Assembly: GCA_016711485.1 (NCBI GenBank)
Contig: JADJSX010000014.1
Span: 62,001-126,000, forward strand
Direction of reading: 5' to 3'
Length of the DNA: 64,000 nt
Source: Leptospiraceae bacterium
Lineage (GTDB): Bacteria > Spirochaetota > Leptospiria > Leptospirales > Leptospiraceae
The notes under the pieces are model-generated. The model worked only from the letters and a program-made list of their open reading frames with translations, was not told the DNA's origin and made no database searches. The translations under genes were made by a program, and so were the position numbers. Shown one piece after another: positions 9,396 through 19,102 of this stretch (positions within the stretch are counted from its first letter, which is position 1; the number at the start of each line of letters is the position of its first letter).

Positions 9396-9746
9396 CGAAA
9401 TGGTATATAATAAAAGTACTTTTTTAATGTGAATAAAAATTTTTCACTTTGCAATCCCTCTACCAAAACTTCAAGAAATCTATAAAAAAAGAAATCTATT
9501 GAAATATTTAGCAGTACCATGAATTGAGATGCAGGGAAACTTTAATTTGAATGCATTTTTTTGCAAATGAATAAATTATCTACTCTTTAAATAATATTTC
9601 CAGCTACACAATCAATTTCATTATTACATACATTTCTATTTATTCAATAAAGAAATGATTGAGCTTTATTAACCCTAACGTTCGATGAATTAATTTCTGC
9701 CAGAGATTGAAAACTCAAGATTTTCCTTCTTTCCATAAATTACCAA
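9396..9746. other. Non-coding AT-rich stretch
   Basis: Between the MITE-like copy and a solitary element end. Both strands are full of stop codons and no family remnant was recognised. It lies downstream of the polysaccharide cluster and upstream of the TPM-domain gene, so it may hold that gene's promoter. Confidence 0.4.
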
Positions 9747-9770
9747 TTTTGCGTAAAGTGAGTTACTCAT
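9747..9770. repeat. Solitary end of the MITE-like element
   Basis: TTTTGCGTAAAGTGAGTTAC matches the right terminal repeat of copy A (9371-9390). The flanking bases (CCATAAATTACCAA) also resemble the inner flank of copy A (CCTTAAATTATCAA). No partner end is visible nearby, so this looks like a remnant. Confidence 0.45.
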
Positions 9771-9813
9771 TCTTAGGTATATATTCTGGTACATATTTGT
9801 TTAACTTAGAGTT

Positions 9814-10665
9814 TTATTTTTTCCCAAATAAACGCAAAAGAAGTTTTCTCATAATAAATTTAGGAATTAAAAATCCAGTTGTCCAGAGAATAAATTTACC
9901 AACCGCTATTGCATGTGAGGCTTTTAGATTTCGAACCTGATTTTCGAGCTCTGAAATGCGGATAGAATTTTGAGGATTCATATGTTTAGCCTCTACAAAA
10001 AATTGATAGACTGAAGAATCGGGTGATCGAGTAATTAATTCTAATAAATTCCCAGACGCATCCAATAAATCATCTTTAAATTCAGATTCTCTCCAATCTA
10101 AAATTACTTCTTCAAAATGATGAATATAATAACCATTATTCTCGAACAGTCCAATTATTGATTTTCTTGTAAAAAAACGAATATGTGTTTTATCTAAGAG
10201 TCCTTGTGGGCGATAATCAAAATTCCCAAGAAGTAAACTTCCAACTAGTCCTGCATGACTAACGTTCGGTATGGATGCAAAAAAAGATCCATCTTCCTTC
10301 AGAAGTGATTTACATTTTTCGACTACAAACCAAGGATCATACAAATGCTCTAACACATCCGCAAATATTATCGCGTCAAATTTTTCATTCTCTAAAAACT
10401 CTTTGTCCCAATCTAATTCATCTATATCTGAAATAATTACTTTCTCTGCATATGGTTTCAGTTCATTTAAAAAATCAGTATTAATTTCAACACATACTAC
10501 TTTACAATTTAATTTTTTTTTCAAAACTTTAGTCATGTGACCTTTTGCAGGTCCAAATTCCAAAATTCGAGAGTTCGACTTAATTCGATCTATAATTTTT
10601 GTAAGAGAACTGTTTTTATTATACAAATCAATTCTACTTGAATAGTCAGTGTTTTTATTTATCAT
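9814..10665 (-). CDS. Class I SAM-dependent methyltransferase
   Basis: 283 residues with a Rossmann methyltransferase core: motif I RILEFGPAKGHMTKVL (about 33-48), the acidic end of strand 2 (VVCVEIN), motif IV region FDAIIFADVLEHLYDP and SIPNVSHAG after strand 5, as in Methyltransf_11/23 proteins that act on sugars, lipids or quinones. A C-terminal extension (about 235-283) has a short coiled coil and a hydrophobic basic end (RKLLLRLFGKK) that could touch the membrane. It overlaps the preceding gene by 11 bp in a surface-polysaccharide cluster, so a glycan substrate is likely. Confidence 0.8.
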   Translation of the reverse strand: MINKNTDYSSRIDLYNKNSSLTKIIDRIKSNSRILEFGPAKGHMTKVLKKKLNCKVVCVEINTDFLNELKPYAEKVIISDIDELDWDKEFLENEKFDAIIFADVLEHLYDPWFVVEKCKSLLKEDGSFFASIPNVSHAGLVGSLLLGNFDYRPQGLLDKTHIRFFTRKSIIGLFENNGYYIHHFEEVILDWRESEFKDDLLDASGNLLELITRSPDSSVYQFFVEAKHMNPQNSIRISELENQVRNLKASHAIAVGKFILWTTGFLIPKFIMRKLLLRLFGKK

Positions 10666-11497
10666 TAGTAATTCCTTTTAGGTATTTATAAAATCGAATA
10701 AAAATTTGTGGAACGTATTCACGCAAATAGGATCGAAATAACAAAATTGGACTATTTATCATAGGTTTTTCTCCTGGTGATGAGAGCCAACGATCTAAAT
10801 GGTGTACAAAATGATAAGATAAATCCTCACTTCGATACAATGAAAACACAGAATGAAAATAAGCAAATGCCGAATCTAATTCATTAAAAAGAATATTCTC
10901 TCTATATTCTAGATTACATTGAGTTAGAACATATCGAAATTTTTCCTTGGACAAAATAATCAATGCAGAATGAGGATTATACGCAACTCTTATCGACCTA
11001 CTTTCAAATTTTTTCGATTGTGTAATCCAGCCCGGAAATGCATATAAATCAACACAGTATATTTCCCCTTTTTTATTTTGTTCTAAACGATTAGGAAGAA
11101 AAATTTCATTTACAAAAGAAGTTTTATCAAAACGAATTATATTTTCAAAAGTTTCCTTAGGTAAAAATGTATCATCTTCAATATTAATAAAGTAATCATA
11201 ATCCTCAACATACTCTGCCATTTTAGAAATTGATTCATAAATTAATAACAATGGCCTGTCTTTGATATAGGAAAAATCTAAATCTATCGGTACAAGTGAA
11301 TATCCCTCTATCCCGCATACCATAATATCTACATCACCTATCGTTTTAATTTGGGAAATAACTTTTTCTACGATTTCTTTACGCTTTTTTTTTCTTTCAA
11401 TAATTTCTCGTTCCACCATCCCGTCGGGTAACGAAGATTTTCCCATAAAAGTTTTGTGTTTTCCAAAAAAATGATTTATAAAACAAAGAATTTTCAA
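10655..11497 (-). CDS. Putative glycosyltransferase-like protein
   Basis: 280 residues, no family recognised with certainty. A hydrophobic strand followed by acidic residues (YDYFINIEDDTFLPKE, about 115-130) resembles the DxD-bearing nucleotide-sugar site of GT-A enzymes, and the aromatic C-terminal end (FIRFYKYLKG) resembles membrane-proximal tails of such proteins. It lies between a family 2 glycosyltransferase (5 bp upstream) and a methyltransferase (11 bp overlap). It may be a sugar transferase or a glycan-modifying protein. Confidence 0.5.
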   Translation of the reverse strand: MKILCFINHFFGKHKTFMGKSSLPDGMVEREIIERKKKRKEIVEKVISQIKTIGDVDIMVCGIEGYSLVPIDLDFSYIKDRPLLLIYESISKMAEYVEDYDYFINIEDDTFLPKETFENIIRFDKTSFVNEIFLPNRLEQNKKGEIYCVDLYAFPGWITQSKKFESRSIRVAYNPHSALIILSKEKFRYVLTQCNLEYRENILFNELDSAFAYFHSVFSLYRSEDLSYHFVHHLDRWLSSPGEKPMINSPILLFRSYLREYVPQIFIRFYKYLKGITNDK

Positions 11498-11502
11498 TCA
11501 AA

Positions 11503-12264
11503 TTACATCCTAATTAAATTTTTGAATTTTCTAAATAAAAATCTTACTATAGAAGATATTATAGAAAACGAATCAAAACAAAATCGAATAAAGAAATGTA
11601 AATGTTTTGCTCTACTTTTTCTTCTTTCTTTTTTTAAGAGTGGTAAATTTTTTGGATCAGAACCAAAACCAGATGTATTAAACTGACTAATTACCATTGG
11701 AACATAGGTAGAACTTACGTTTCCTACTCCGATAACTTTTAGAAAAAAATCTACATCTGCTACTATTTTATAGGAAGTATCGTAAAGACCATACTGACTA
11801 AACAAGTTGCGTCTAATCAGAGTTACACAATGCCAAAGAACACGGTATGCTAAAAAAAATAATGTCAACCGATTCGGACTCTTACCGTATTCTATTTTTC
11901 CATTTCCATAGTCAATGAGCATATCCCCATAAATTATATCAGTGTCTAAATTATTGGAAAATATTTTTTCAAAAACAGATTCATTTACTAAGAAGTCCCC
12001 AGAATTCAAAAAAAGACAATATTCCCCATTTGCATTTAAGATACCCTTGTTTTGGGCATCATAAATTCCTTTATCTTTTTCTGATACTGAATAAGTAATT
12101 CCATCACGGTATTTCTCTATTATCCCCAAACTCCCATCAGTAGACCCTCCATCAATGATAATATGCTCAAAATCTTTCCAAGTTTGATTCCTTACAGATA
12201 GAATTGTTTGCTCCAACCCATTTGCATTATTCAAATTTATCGTAATGATAGATATTTTTTTCAA
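11503..12264 (-). CDS. Family 2 glycosyltransferase
   Basis: 253 residues with a GT-A nucleotide-sugar fold: ISIITINLNNANGLEQTI at the N-terminus, EHIIIDGGSTDGS (about 34-46), a DKGIYDAQNKGI loop and FLNSGDFL in place of the usual DxD strand. It resembles WcaA/WcaE-like transferases of colanic-acid and O-antigen clusters. A hydrophobic, basic C-terminus may bind the membrane. It is the first of three tightly packed genes that follow GDP-fucose synthase on the same strand. Confidence 0.85.
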   Translation of the reverse strand: MKKISIITINLNNANGLEQTILSVRNQTWKDFEHIIIDGGSTDGSLGIIEKYRDGITYSVSEKDKGIYDAQNKGILNANGEYCLFLNSGDFLVNESVFEKIFSNNLDTDIIYGDMLIDYGNGKIEYGKSPNRLTLFFLAYRVLWHCVTLIRRNLFSQYGLYDTSYKIVADVDFFLKVIGVGNVSSTYVPMVISQFNTSGFGSDPKNLPLLKKERRKSRAKHLHFFIRFCFDSFSIISSIVRFLFRKFKNLIRM

Positions 12265-12359
12265 ATTCTTTTTCTATAGAAATTCAAAAATAAACAATAC
12301 AAATATATGGTTTAGGTTGGTTCATTATTACAATCATATTTCTAGGGGATAACTTACGT

Positions 12360-13310
12360 TTAACTCCTTCTATTTTTTAAAAAATCATTGTATGCAATTT
12401 CGATTCCCTCTTTTAGTTCCACTTGATGTTTCCATCCCATACGATGAAGTTTGGATACATCCAAAAGTTTTCGCGGAGTTCCATCCGGTTTTGTAAGATC
12501 AAAAGTAAGTTTTCCACTATAGCCCACAACGTCTTTGATTGTCTCAGCTAATTCTTTAATGCTAACTTCTATACCAGAACCAACGTTTACATGTTCGCCA
12601 CCTTTGGGATCAGTATTTACATCATAGGTTTTCATTAGAAAAATGCAGGCTCTTGCCATATCATCTGAAAATAAAAATTCGCGTAATGGTTTACCAGTAC
12701 CCCATACAACCACTTCTGGAAAATTTTGTGTCTTAGCTTCATGGAATCTTCGAATGAGTGCGGGAAGAACGTGAGAGTTTTCCGGATGGTAATTATCGCC
12801 GGGACCGTAGAGGTTAGTTGGCATAACCGAAATAAAATTCGTTCCATATTGCCTATTATAACTTTGGCACATGATTATCCCTGCAATTTTTGCTATCGCA
12901 TAAGGCTCGTTAGTCGGTTCTAACTTTCCATCCAATAATTGAGCTTCGTCCATCGGCTGTTTTGCGAATTTAGGGTAAATACAGGAAGATCCTAAAAAAA
13001 CTAATTTTTTAGTTTTATATTTATAACATGCATCAATGATATTATTTTGAATTTGAATATTTGAAAAAATAAATTCAGCTGGATAAGTATTATTTGCATG
13101 AATCCCTCCAACTTTTGCGGCGGCAAGAATAACATAGTCAGGTTTTTCTGATTCAAAAAAATTATTCACCTTTTCTTGAATTGTTAAATCCATTTCTAAT
13201 CTTGTTTTGCCAATAATATTAGTATATCCTTCATTCTTTAGAATTCGAACAAGAGCAGATCCTACGAGTCCATTATGGCCTGCTACATATATTTTTGTGT
13301 TTTTTTCCAT
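12360..13310 (-). CDS. fcl: GDP-L-fucose synthase
   Basis: Converts GDP-4-keto-6-deoxy-mannose to GDP-L-fucose (epimerase and NADPH-dependent reductase). The 316-residue product has the Rossmann motif VAGHNGLVGSAL, the catalytic serine region FLGSSCIYPKFA and the YAIAK active-site Tyr-Lys pair, plus PTNLYGPGDNYHPENSHV found in WcaG/Fcl. Length matches the family. Its substrate-forming partner gmd is not in the window, but a mannose-1-phosphate guanylyltransferase is encoded at 31338-32402, so the GDP-mannose branch exists in this organism. Confidence 0.95.
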   Translation of the reverse strand: MEKNTKIYVAGHNGLVGSALVRILKNEGYTNIIGKTRLEMDLTIQEKVNNFFESEKPDYVILAAAKVGGIHANNTYPAEFIFSNIQIQNNIIDACYKYKTKKLVFLGSSCIYPKFAKQPMDEAQLLDGKLEPTNEPYAIAKIAGIIMCQSYNRQYGTNFISVMPTNLYGPGDNYHPENSHVLPALIRRFHEAKTQNFPEVVVWGTGKPLREFLFSDDMARACIFLMKTYDVNTDPKGGEHVNVGSGIEVSIKELAETIKDVVGYSGKLTFDLTKPDGTPRKLLDVSKLHRMGWKHQVELKEGIEIAYNDFLKNRRS

Positions 13311-13540
13311 TTTCCAAATCCCTTACAATCTATATTACTTTCAATTTACTAATTCTGTATTTCCTTTGAAAGTTCTTAAATTTATTTCTTCTCTGTTTAT
13401 GATTCACTCATCTTTAAATTAATGTATAAAGCGGCTAACGTGTAATTATACTTCATACTATATGCATTTAATTGTATCTTACAATTTTTTATACTATTTT
13501 AAATTCTTCACTTTGACCAAACTTTCTATCAGAAATTCCA

Positions 13541-14110
13541 TTATATCATCATTTCTTCTATTCTTTCACAAATATAATGATAGAGCATAATATGCATTTC
13601 CTGAATTCGTGGAGTATGATTCGAAGGGACTTCTAATAATATATCGCAAATATCAGCCATTTTCCCTCCCCCTTTTCCAGTTAAACCAATAGTTTTTACA
13701 TCAAGAGATTTTGCCATTTCAATCGCGCGAATAACGTTTCGAGAATTTCCGCTAGTAGATATTCCTAAAAGAACTCCCCCTAACTTTCCATAAGCCTCAA
13801 CTTGTCTTGCGAATATATCTTCATACGAATAGTCATTAGCCCAAGCAGTAATCACGGCAGGATTAGAAGATAAACATATTACGTTTAACGCTTTTCTTTC
13901 TTTTAAAAATCGACCAACTAACTCACCTGCAATATGCATGGAATCAGAGGCTGATCCCCCGTTGCCGCAAATTAAGAATGGTCGATTGTCTTTGAGAGTA
14001 TCTACAATTAATTTTGTTGCAGTTGTTACTTTATCTTCTGTTTCTTCATCATGAAGAAGAATATTTAAAGAGTTGTAAGTTTCAATAAGTTGTTCTTTCA
14101 AACGTTTCAT
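13541..14110 (-). CDS. gmhA: Sedoheptulose-7-phosphate isomerase
   Basis: First enzyme of ADP/GDP-heptose synthesis for the lipopolysaccharide core. The 189-residue SIS-domain protein has the phosphosugar loop ICGNGGSASDSMHIAGELVGR, read here as CGNGGSASDS and AGELVGRF, the GISTSGNSRNVIRA segment, LTGKGGG and the C-terminal NHTPRIQEMHIMLYH that carries the catalytic Glu/His pair. Length matches GmhA. It lies upstream of the fucose and glycosyltransferase genes on the same strand with a 230-bp gap, consistent with a surface-glycan neighbourhood. Confidence 0.92.
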   Translation of the reverse strand: MKRLKEQLIETYNSLNILLHDEETEDKVTTATKLIVDTLKDNRPFLICGNGGSASDSMHIAGELVGRFLKERKALNVICLSSNPAVITAWANDYSYEDIFARQVEAYGKLGGVLLGISTSGNSRNVIRAIEMAKSLDVKTIGLTGKGGGKMADICDILLEVPSNHTPRIQEMHIMLYHYICERIEEMMI

Positions 14111-14151
14111 ACTTGTAAACTTTCAAATCAAGTTTTTTTGTAAAGCAGAAT

Positions 14152-15777
14152 CTACTTAGTATCCAATTTCCACGCACCTTCCCAATTGATAGGTACTCCA
14201 TGTACAGTGTAAAACTTGGCTCTCTCTAAATAAAGAGAAACTGCCGTATCTTTAGGGTCTATTTTGAGAATTTTTTTGAAAATTTCGCAAGACTCTTCAA
14301 ACTTTTCCTCTAAGTAAATATTAATTCCTTCTTCAAAATCTTTTTTCGTTGAAAGTTTTAAATCAATGATTCGTTTAGAATTTCCATTAAGTATTTCATA
14401 AATAGTAACTGGTTTTTTTTTGCCTTTTACGGTTACCTTATCTACCATTCTATAAAAATACTTTTCTGGATTCTTTAAAGCATTTAGCGTATCTTCGGAG
14501 ATTAAAATAGAAGCAGAATAAGCCTTCGTAAGTCCTTCAATTCGCGATGCCAAATTTACTGCATCAGAAATTACCGTAAACTCAAAACGTTTTTCCTCTC
14601 CTATAACCCCAAGCATAGGAGCACCTGTATGAATCCCAATTCCAATTTGAATAGGAACTCTACCCCACTCATTTCGATTAACGTTTAATTTATGGACTTC
14701 GTCTAACATCTGTATACCTGCATCGATAGCATCAGAAGCAGATTCAGGAAAAAGTGCCATAATAGCATCCCCGATGTATTTATCGATAAAACCTTTATTT
14801 TTTCGAATCACTGGGCTAGTTACTTTTAAATAAGAATTTAAAAATCCAAAATTATCCTTTGGAGACATCGTTTCGGAAATTGCAGTAAAGGATCGAATAT
14901 CTGAGAATAGGATAGACATTTCCTGCTGAACCGAATCGCCAAGTCCAACATCAGTTATATGCTCTTTATTTAAAAATTGTATAAAGTCTTTCGGAACAAA
15001 TTTTTGAAGTGATTTGTTAATCATCATCAAATTAAGATTAAATTCTTCTAATTGTTTGATTCTTGCTTTTTCAGAATCTTCATAAAGCTTTGAATTTTTA
15101 ATTACGACTGAGATATGATTTGCAAATTTTCTAAGGGATTCCTTTTCATCACTTTTTATAATAATATCTGAGTGATGGATTAAACTAAATGCGCCCATCA
15201 CCTCGCCACCAATAGTAATTGGCATTAAAAATGCAGTTTTGATCGAATGATTATTTTCTGATTCTTCGAAAATATTTTTGTTCGAATAAACTCCTATATC
15301 TTTATTGGATATACATTTTACAATAGGACCTTTATTTAATTTTAAAGAGTAAATCGCTCCCGTATAAGAATCGACTAACGATTCAAAAATGGATGTGGCA
15401 ATGAATTTTTCATTTTTGCAATTTTCTTTATCATGGCTAACAAGAGTTAGACAACAACCTTCAAATCCATAGGTATTTTTTAAATATTCAAATATACTAG
15501 CAAACACAATATCAAAATCTAACGACATACTGATTTGCCGAGAAATTTCATTTAGATTTTCAATTTCATTTTTTGCTTTTTTTATTTTATTTTGTAATCC
15601 ATCGCTAATTTTAACCAGTTTTTTATCCTGATTTAAAAGTTTACGGTAATTTTCTAAAAGAGTTTGGTATTCGGCTAACAGAGGGTTTCCGACAAATTTT
15701 GAATCTTCCAATACAAAACTTGCGTTTTTTAAAATTATCTCCTCTCCACTAAATAAGTTTTCGTTTTCTTTACTCAT
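14152..15777 (-). CDS. GAF-domain class III adenylate/guanylate cyclase
   Basis: 541 residues. A short N-terminal coiled coil is followed by a GAF domain (about 80-240), a linker helix and a class III cyclase domain (about 275-465). Both metal-binding aspartates are present (SILFSDIRSFTAISE and YIGDAIMALFPE), as is the late catalytic strand FTVISDAVNLASRIEGL. The tail (about 480-541) has a TPR-like helix pair. The protein should make cAMP in response to a GAF-sensed ligand; cAMP could act on the cNMP-binding domain at 4665-5615. It lies 16 bp downstream of the nucleosidase-like gene. Confidence 0.88.
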   Translation of the reverse strand: MSKENENLFSGEEIILKNASFVLEDSKFVGNPLLAEYQTLLENYRKLLNQDKKLVKISDGLQNKIKKAKNEIENLNEISRQISMSLDFDIVFASIFEYLKNTYGFEGCCLTLVSHDKENCKNEKFIATSIFESLVDSYTGAIYSLKLNKGPIVKCISNKDIGVYSNKNIFEESENNHSIKTAFLMPITIGGEVMGAFSLIHHSDIIIKSDEKESLRKFANHISVVIKNSKLYEDSEKARIKQLEEFNLNLMMINKSLQKFVPKDFIQFLNKEHITDVGLGDSVQQEMSILFSDIRSFTAISETMSPKDNFGFLNSYLKVTSPVIRKNKGFIDKYIGDAIMALFPESASDAIDAGIQMLDEVHKLNVNRNEWGRVPIQIGIGIHTGAPMLGVIGEEKRFEFTVISDAVNLASRIEGLTKAYSASILISEDTLNALKNPEKYFYRMVDKVTVKGKKKPVTIYEILNGNSKRIIDLKLSTKKDFEEGINIYLEEKFEESCEIFKKILKIDPKDTAVSLYLERAKFYTVHGVPINWEGAWKLDTK

Positions 15778-15793
15778 ACTATAAAACCTTAAC

Positions 15794-16645
15794 TTAGTCT
15801 GGAGTGGTATCTAGTTTGTCTTTTAATTCATCTAAGGCTTTTTTAGTATCTTGTTTATTGGAAATTTTTTTAGATTTTGAATAATCCTTTAGAAACTGAA
15901 AGTCGCCTCCACTTCTAACTTTGTAACCTTTTAACATATCCAACACTTGAAATCTCTGCGTAGTGCTGAGACCTAAATTATCACTTAAATCTTCAAAAAT
16001 TCTATACTCTCCTGAATCCAACACTTCTGTATCAGTAGCCGTAGCAGATTGTCTTTTTCGAGCTTGGTTTAAAACAGTAATAATGTGCGGAATATTTTTT
16101 TCTACTATACTCTGAATAAATGCACCTGTAAATTTTTCTCCTCCTAAATGGTCGGATACAACTTTGAGTATAATGATATTATGCGATTGTACAAATGTAT
16201 TTGCAGACTCATAAAATCCAGATACTTCCATGTCTACAAGACTTGGAACCGTAGGTGTTGACTTGGATTTAATTACAGGTTTTTCATAAGTTATTATTCC
16301 AGCTTCTGGTAATAAGTGACTGAATATAATTTCCGGATAATAAGACTTACCCGAATTTACATCTTCAATTTTATTTATCAAAAAAATCTGTCCGCTTTTA
16401 TGTTTATCAATACCTGAACCACAGATTCCAAAATTTAAGATTTTATCCGTTTTTTTAGGAGGTTCTTTTAAAAGTAAATAAGTAGTTGCTACGGCTGATT
16501 TCAGCTTTCCTGTACCTGATACGATTAGTTTAATCATATCGTTTCGATAAATATCAAACTTATTATGAGAAAGATCCTTTTTTAGTTTGAAATGTTGAAT
16601 TAGTGGAATTGCTTCCTGGGCTAAAGCTGTTACTATATATATCAT
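15794..16645 (-). CDS. MTA/SAH nucleosidase-like protein
   Basis: 283 residues of the phosphorylase/nucleosidase superfamily: start IVTALAQEAIPLI, a GTGKLKSA turn, LNFGICGSG, and the purine-site signature VDMEVSGFYESA, which carries the ribose-binding Met-Glu pair. A late HLGGEKFTG replaces the usual SDxAG loop. The C-terminal 80 residues are a helical, Lys-rich extension beyond the usual length of about 230. Family enzymes hydrolyse methylthioadenosine or S-adenosylhomocysteine; the altered loop makes the substrate uncertain. It starts one base from the stop of gpsA. Confidence 0.7.
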   Translation of the reverse strand: MIYIVTALAQEAIPLIQHFKLKKDLSHNKFDIYRNDMIKLIVSGTGKLKSAVATTYLLLKEPPKKTDKILNFGICGSGIDKHKSGQIFLINKIEDVNSGKSYYPEIIFSHLLPEAGIITYEKPVIKSKSTPTVPSLVDMEVSGFYESANTFVQSHNIIILKVVSDHLGGEKFTGAFIQSIVEKNIPHIITVLNQARKRQSATATDTEVLDSGEYRIFEDLSDNLGLSTTQRFQVLDMLKGYKVRSGGDFQFLKDYSKSKKISNKQDTKKALDELKDKLDTTPD

Positions 16646-16646
16646 A

Positions 16647-17651
16647 TCAATGAATTCCTTCTCTTTTTAAATCTCTTCCCATTAAATCCCGCATAACGTC
16701 TTTAGGAGATTTATCTTCATAAAGCATTTTATAAATTTCTTCTGTAATTGGCATAGACACCCCTAATTTTTTTGAAAGATCATAAGCACTTTTAGTGGTT
16801 TTGACACCTTCGGCAACTTCATTCATCTCGGAAAGGATTTCAGAAAGTTTTTTTCCCTGTCCCAATTTTATTCCGACTGTTCGGTTCCTTGATAAATCCC
16901 CGCAACAAGTTAATACTAAATCACCAATACCTGATGGACCAAGAAATGTCATCGGATCGGCTCCCTTCTTTACGCCTAAGCGGGTAATTTCATTTAACCC
17001 CCTTGTAATTACTGCGGCTCTCGTATTTTGCCCTTGCCCTAATCCGTCCACAACTCCTGCGGCAATTGCAATTACATTTTTTAAAGATCCACCTAACTCC
17101 ACACCTACAACATCAGGAGTCCAGTATGTTCTAAAATAGGTAAATCCAAAAATCTCCTGAACTGCTTTTGCTGTATTTTCATTTTTTGAAGCGATGCTTA
17201 CAATAGTTGGAACTCGCGCGATAATTTCTTTCGCAAAACTAGGACCTGATAAATAACTGAGATTTTTTTGTAAACGACCGGGTAATTCTGACTCAAAGAT
17301 TTCCGAAACCATTCGAAGAGTGCCATTTTCAATTCCTTTCGTTGCCGAAACTATTGGGGCATTCGGAGGCAAAAAATCTCTAATTTGGTGAATGATTTCT
17401 GTTAATACATGGGAAGGTGGAGCTGATAAAATAAGATCCTTATCCCGAACAACTGCTTCTAGGTTTGTATTTGCTTGTAATTTTTCCGGAAGCACTAGAT
17501 CGGCTAAATGTTTCGTATTTCGGTGATAATTGTTAATGCCATCTGCTTGGTCTTTAGAACGAGTCCACATATGTACATCGTACCCTTTGTCAGCAAGTAA
17601 ACTTCCAAGTGCTGTCCCAAAACTTCCAGATCCGATTAAACCTATTTTCAT
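16647..17651 (-). CDS. gpsA: Glycerol-3-phosphate dehydrogenase (NAD(P)+)
   Basis: Makes sn-glycerol-3-phosphate from dihydroxyacetone phosphate for phospholipid synthesis. The 334-residue protein has the N-terminal dinucleotide motif IGLIGSGSFGTALGSLLA, the SATKGIENG segment, the catalytic lysine region GGSLKNVIAIAAGVVDGLG and the GPSGIGDLVLTC region. Length and order of motifs match GpsA exactly. It heads a three-gene run with the nucleosidase-like and cyclase genes. Confidence 0.96.
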   Translation of the reverse strand: MKIGLIGSGSFGTALGSLLADKGYDVHMWTRSKDQADGINNYHRNTKHLADLVLPEKLQANTNLEAVVRDKDLILSAPPSHVLTEIIHQIRDFLPPNAPIVSATKGIENGTLRMVSEIFESELPGRLQKNLSYLSGPSFAKEIIARVPTIVSIASKNENTAKAVQEIFGFTYFRTYWTPDVVGVELGGSLKNVIAIAAGVVDGLGQGQNTRAAVITRGLNEITRLGVKKGADPMTFLGPSGIGDLVLTCCGDLSRNRTVGIKLGQGKKLSEILSEMNEVAEGVKTTKSAYDLSKKLGVSMPITEEIYKMLYEDKSPKDVMRDLMGRDLKREGIH

Positions 17652-17731
17652 AAGACCTCTTCTATTTGATTATCGTATTTCATCTTTGATGTATAAAATT
17701 ACAATCTAAATTTAATTGAAATAGAGTCAGT

Positions 17732-18751
17732 TTACTTTGTTAAAAATTGCTCCATCGATACAGCCTCTTCTTGATTATTAAATATTAAGTCGCATGAAAT
17801 TGCAAAGTCTTTCTGAGTGGGCTTAATGCTTTTTACTACTCCGCGCAAAAACTTTCTTCTACCTTTTTTCGAAATTAAATCAAATATTATTGTTCCGCCC
17901 ATAGAAAAAATACGACTGGCCAATCTTGTTGGCGGATGTAGAAACTTAATGGAAGTAGAACTAATTTCTACAACGGAACAACTTTCTCTAGACTCCTCAA
18001 ATACTCCGGACAAATGAACATCTTTAATTATCGAAGCCGCAACTAATTTAAAAGTATTAAAAGAATTAGAATCTAGTCTAGATGAGTGCATCGCATGCAC
18101 GTAACCAATGAGGATAAAATTTTTATATTTGATAGGAATACAAATTTCCGATTTGAATTTATCTAAAAAATTACTCGATTTTGTAAGGTAAAGATAATCA
18201 GCAAAAGGAACAAATTCAGGTTGGACAGAATTAGGCTCGGAAATGTTTGGAACAAAAATCGGCTTGTCATGCGTATTCATCAAGCGCATACGACTATTCA
18301 TCCGCTCATTGATGTAAACTTCAAAAAAATCAAACATAAAATTTAAATTCGGTGCTTTTTTAATAATTTGCGTAACTCGGTCATCTTCTATAGATCTAAA
18401 AATATCATTCTGATTAATTATATTTGATATCGTAAATATATCCTTGGGATCCTCTGTAAATATATCTTTGATTAAAATTTTGAGCGGTTGCAAAATAGAA
18501 TTTCCAAGATCATCTGTGCCTACTTCTAAAAATGTACTCACAAATATATTTTCCTTGCTTCGCATTGTAAGAACACGTTCTCTTGAATTTGTATTTACTT
18601 TTGGAGTTCGAATCGTAATTGCATTTGGATTACTATCTAAAACCTTTACAGGAATGTCTTCACCGTCCACTTCCAAATAAACGGGAGTTACCCGATAGAG
18701 AGAATCTATTAATTTATGAATGCTCTTAGGGTCTGTTACTTCTTTGTTCAT
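17732..18751 (-). CDS. DUF1577-like protein with PilZ-like C-terminus
   Basis: 339 residues, resembling the DUF1577 family of Leptospira. The N-terminal 100 residues and the C-terminal 90 (VEISSTSIKFLHPPTRLA ... FLRGVVKSIKP) are beta-rich and look like PilZ-type barrels, with a GAF-like middle (about 120-250; PFADYLYLTKSS, SEICIPIKYKNFILIGYV). No RxxxR motif was seen, so c-di-GMP binding is doubtful. Transcribed alone. Function unknown. Confidence 0.55.
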   Translation of the reverse strand: MNKEVTDPKSIHKLIDSLYRVTPVYLEVDGEDIPVKVLDSNPNAITIRTPKVNTNSRERVLTMRSKENIFVSTFLEVGTDDLGNSILQPLKILIKDIFTEDPKDIFTISNIINQNDIFRSIEDDRVTQIIKKAPNLNFMFDFFEVYINERMNSRMRLMNTHDKPIFVPNISEPNSVQPEFVPFADYLYLTKSSNFLDKFKSEICIPIKYKNFILIGYVHAMHSSRLDSNSFNTFKLVAASIIKDVHLSGVFEESRESCSVVEISSTSIKFLHPPTRLASRIFSMGGTIIFDLISKKGRRKFLRGVVKSIKPTQKDFAISCDLIFNNQEEAVSMEQFLTK

Positions 18752-18784
18752 AGAATCCCATTTTTAATTACCTTTGTTTTCCAG

Positions 18785-18930
18785 TCAAATTCCTTTCTCA
18801 AATGGTAAAATGCGTATCCCGATAACATAGATTTCTAACGCTGTCAACTTAAGGATTTTTCTATAATCCGAAGGAAGTTTTTCTTTCGGAGAGTTTTCAT
18901 CCAACCTAATGATTTTTTCTTTCTTTAGAT
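18785..18930 (-). other. Unassigned open stretch downstream of the kinase remnant
   Basis: One minus-strand frame is open from about 18972 to a TGA at 18785-18787 and reads ...KIIRLDENSPKEKLPSDYRK and ALEIYVIGIRILPFEKGI. There is no clear start codon or ribosome binding site. It may be the end of a decayed gene, possibly frameshifted from the kinase fragment next to it. No family was recognised. Confidence 0.25.
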
Positions 18931-19102
18931 TTAATTGAATTTCACTTCGAAGCAAAATTCTATATTCTTTTTTTTGTCAGACATTTCTTCCATAGCATTT
19001 TTAACTAGATTAACGATCACTCTTCTAATTCTATTTTTATCTATTACTATTTTTCCATTGTATTTCAGTTCTTGGATATACTCAAGACAGAATGGTTTTC
19101 GG
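18931..19102 (-). pseudogene. Fragment of a histidine-kinase ATPase domain
   Basis: The minus strand reads ...CLEYIQELKYNGKIVIDKNR and IRRVIVNLVKNAMEEMSDKK before a TAA at 18931. The phrase RVIVNLVKNAMEEM is the N-box of a HATPase_c domain, with the usual D(K)NRIRR lead-in. About 57 codons survive; no H-box, G-box or start is present, and a stop followed by a REP-like inverted repeat lies at the 5' end. This is a decayed sensor kinase, perhaps truncated by the neighbouring repeat. Confidence 0.65.
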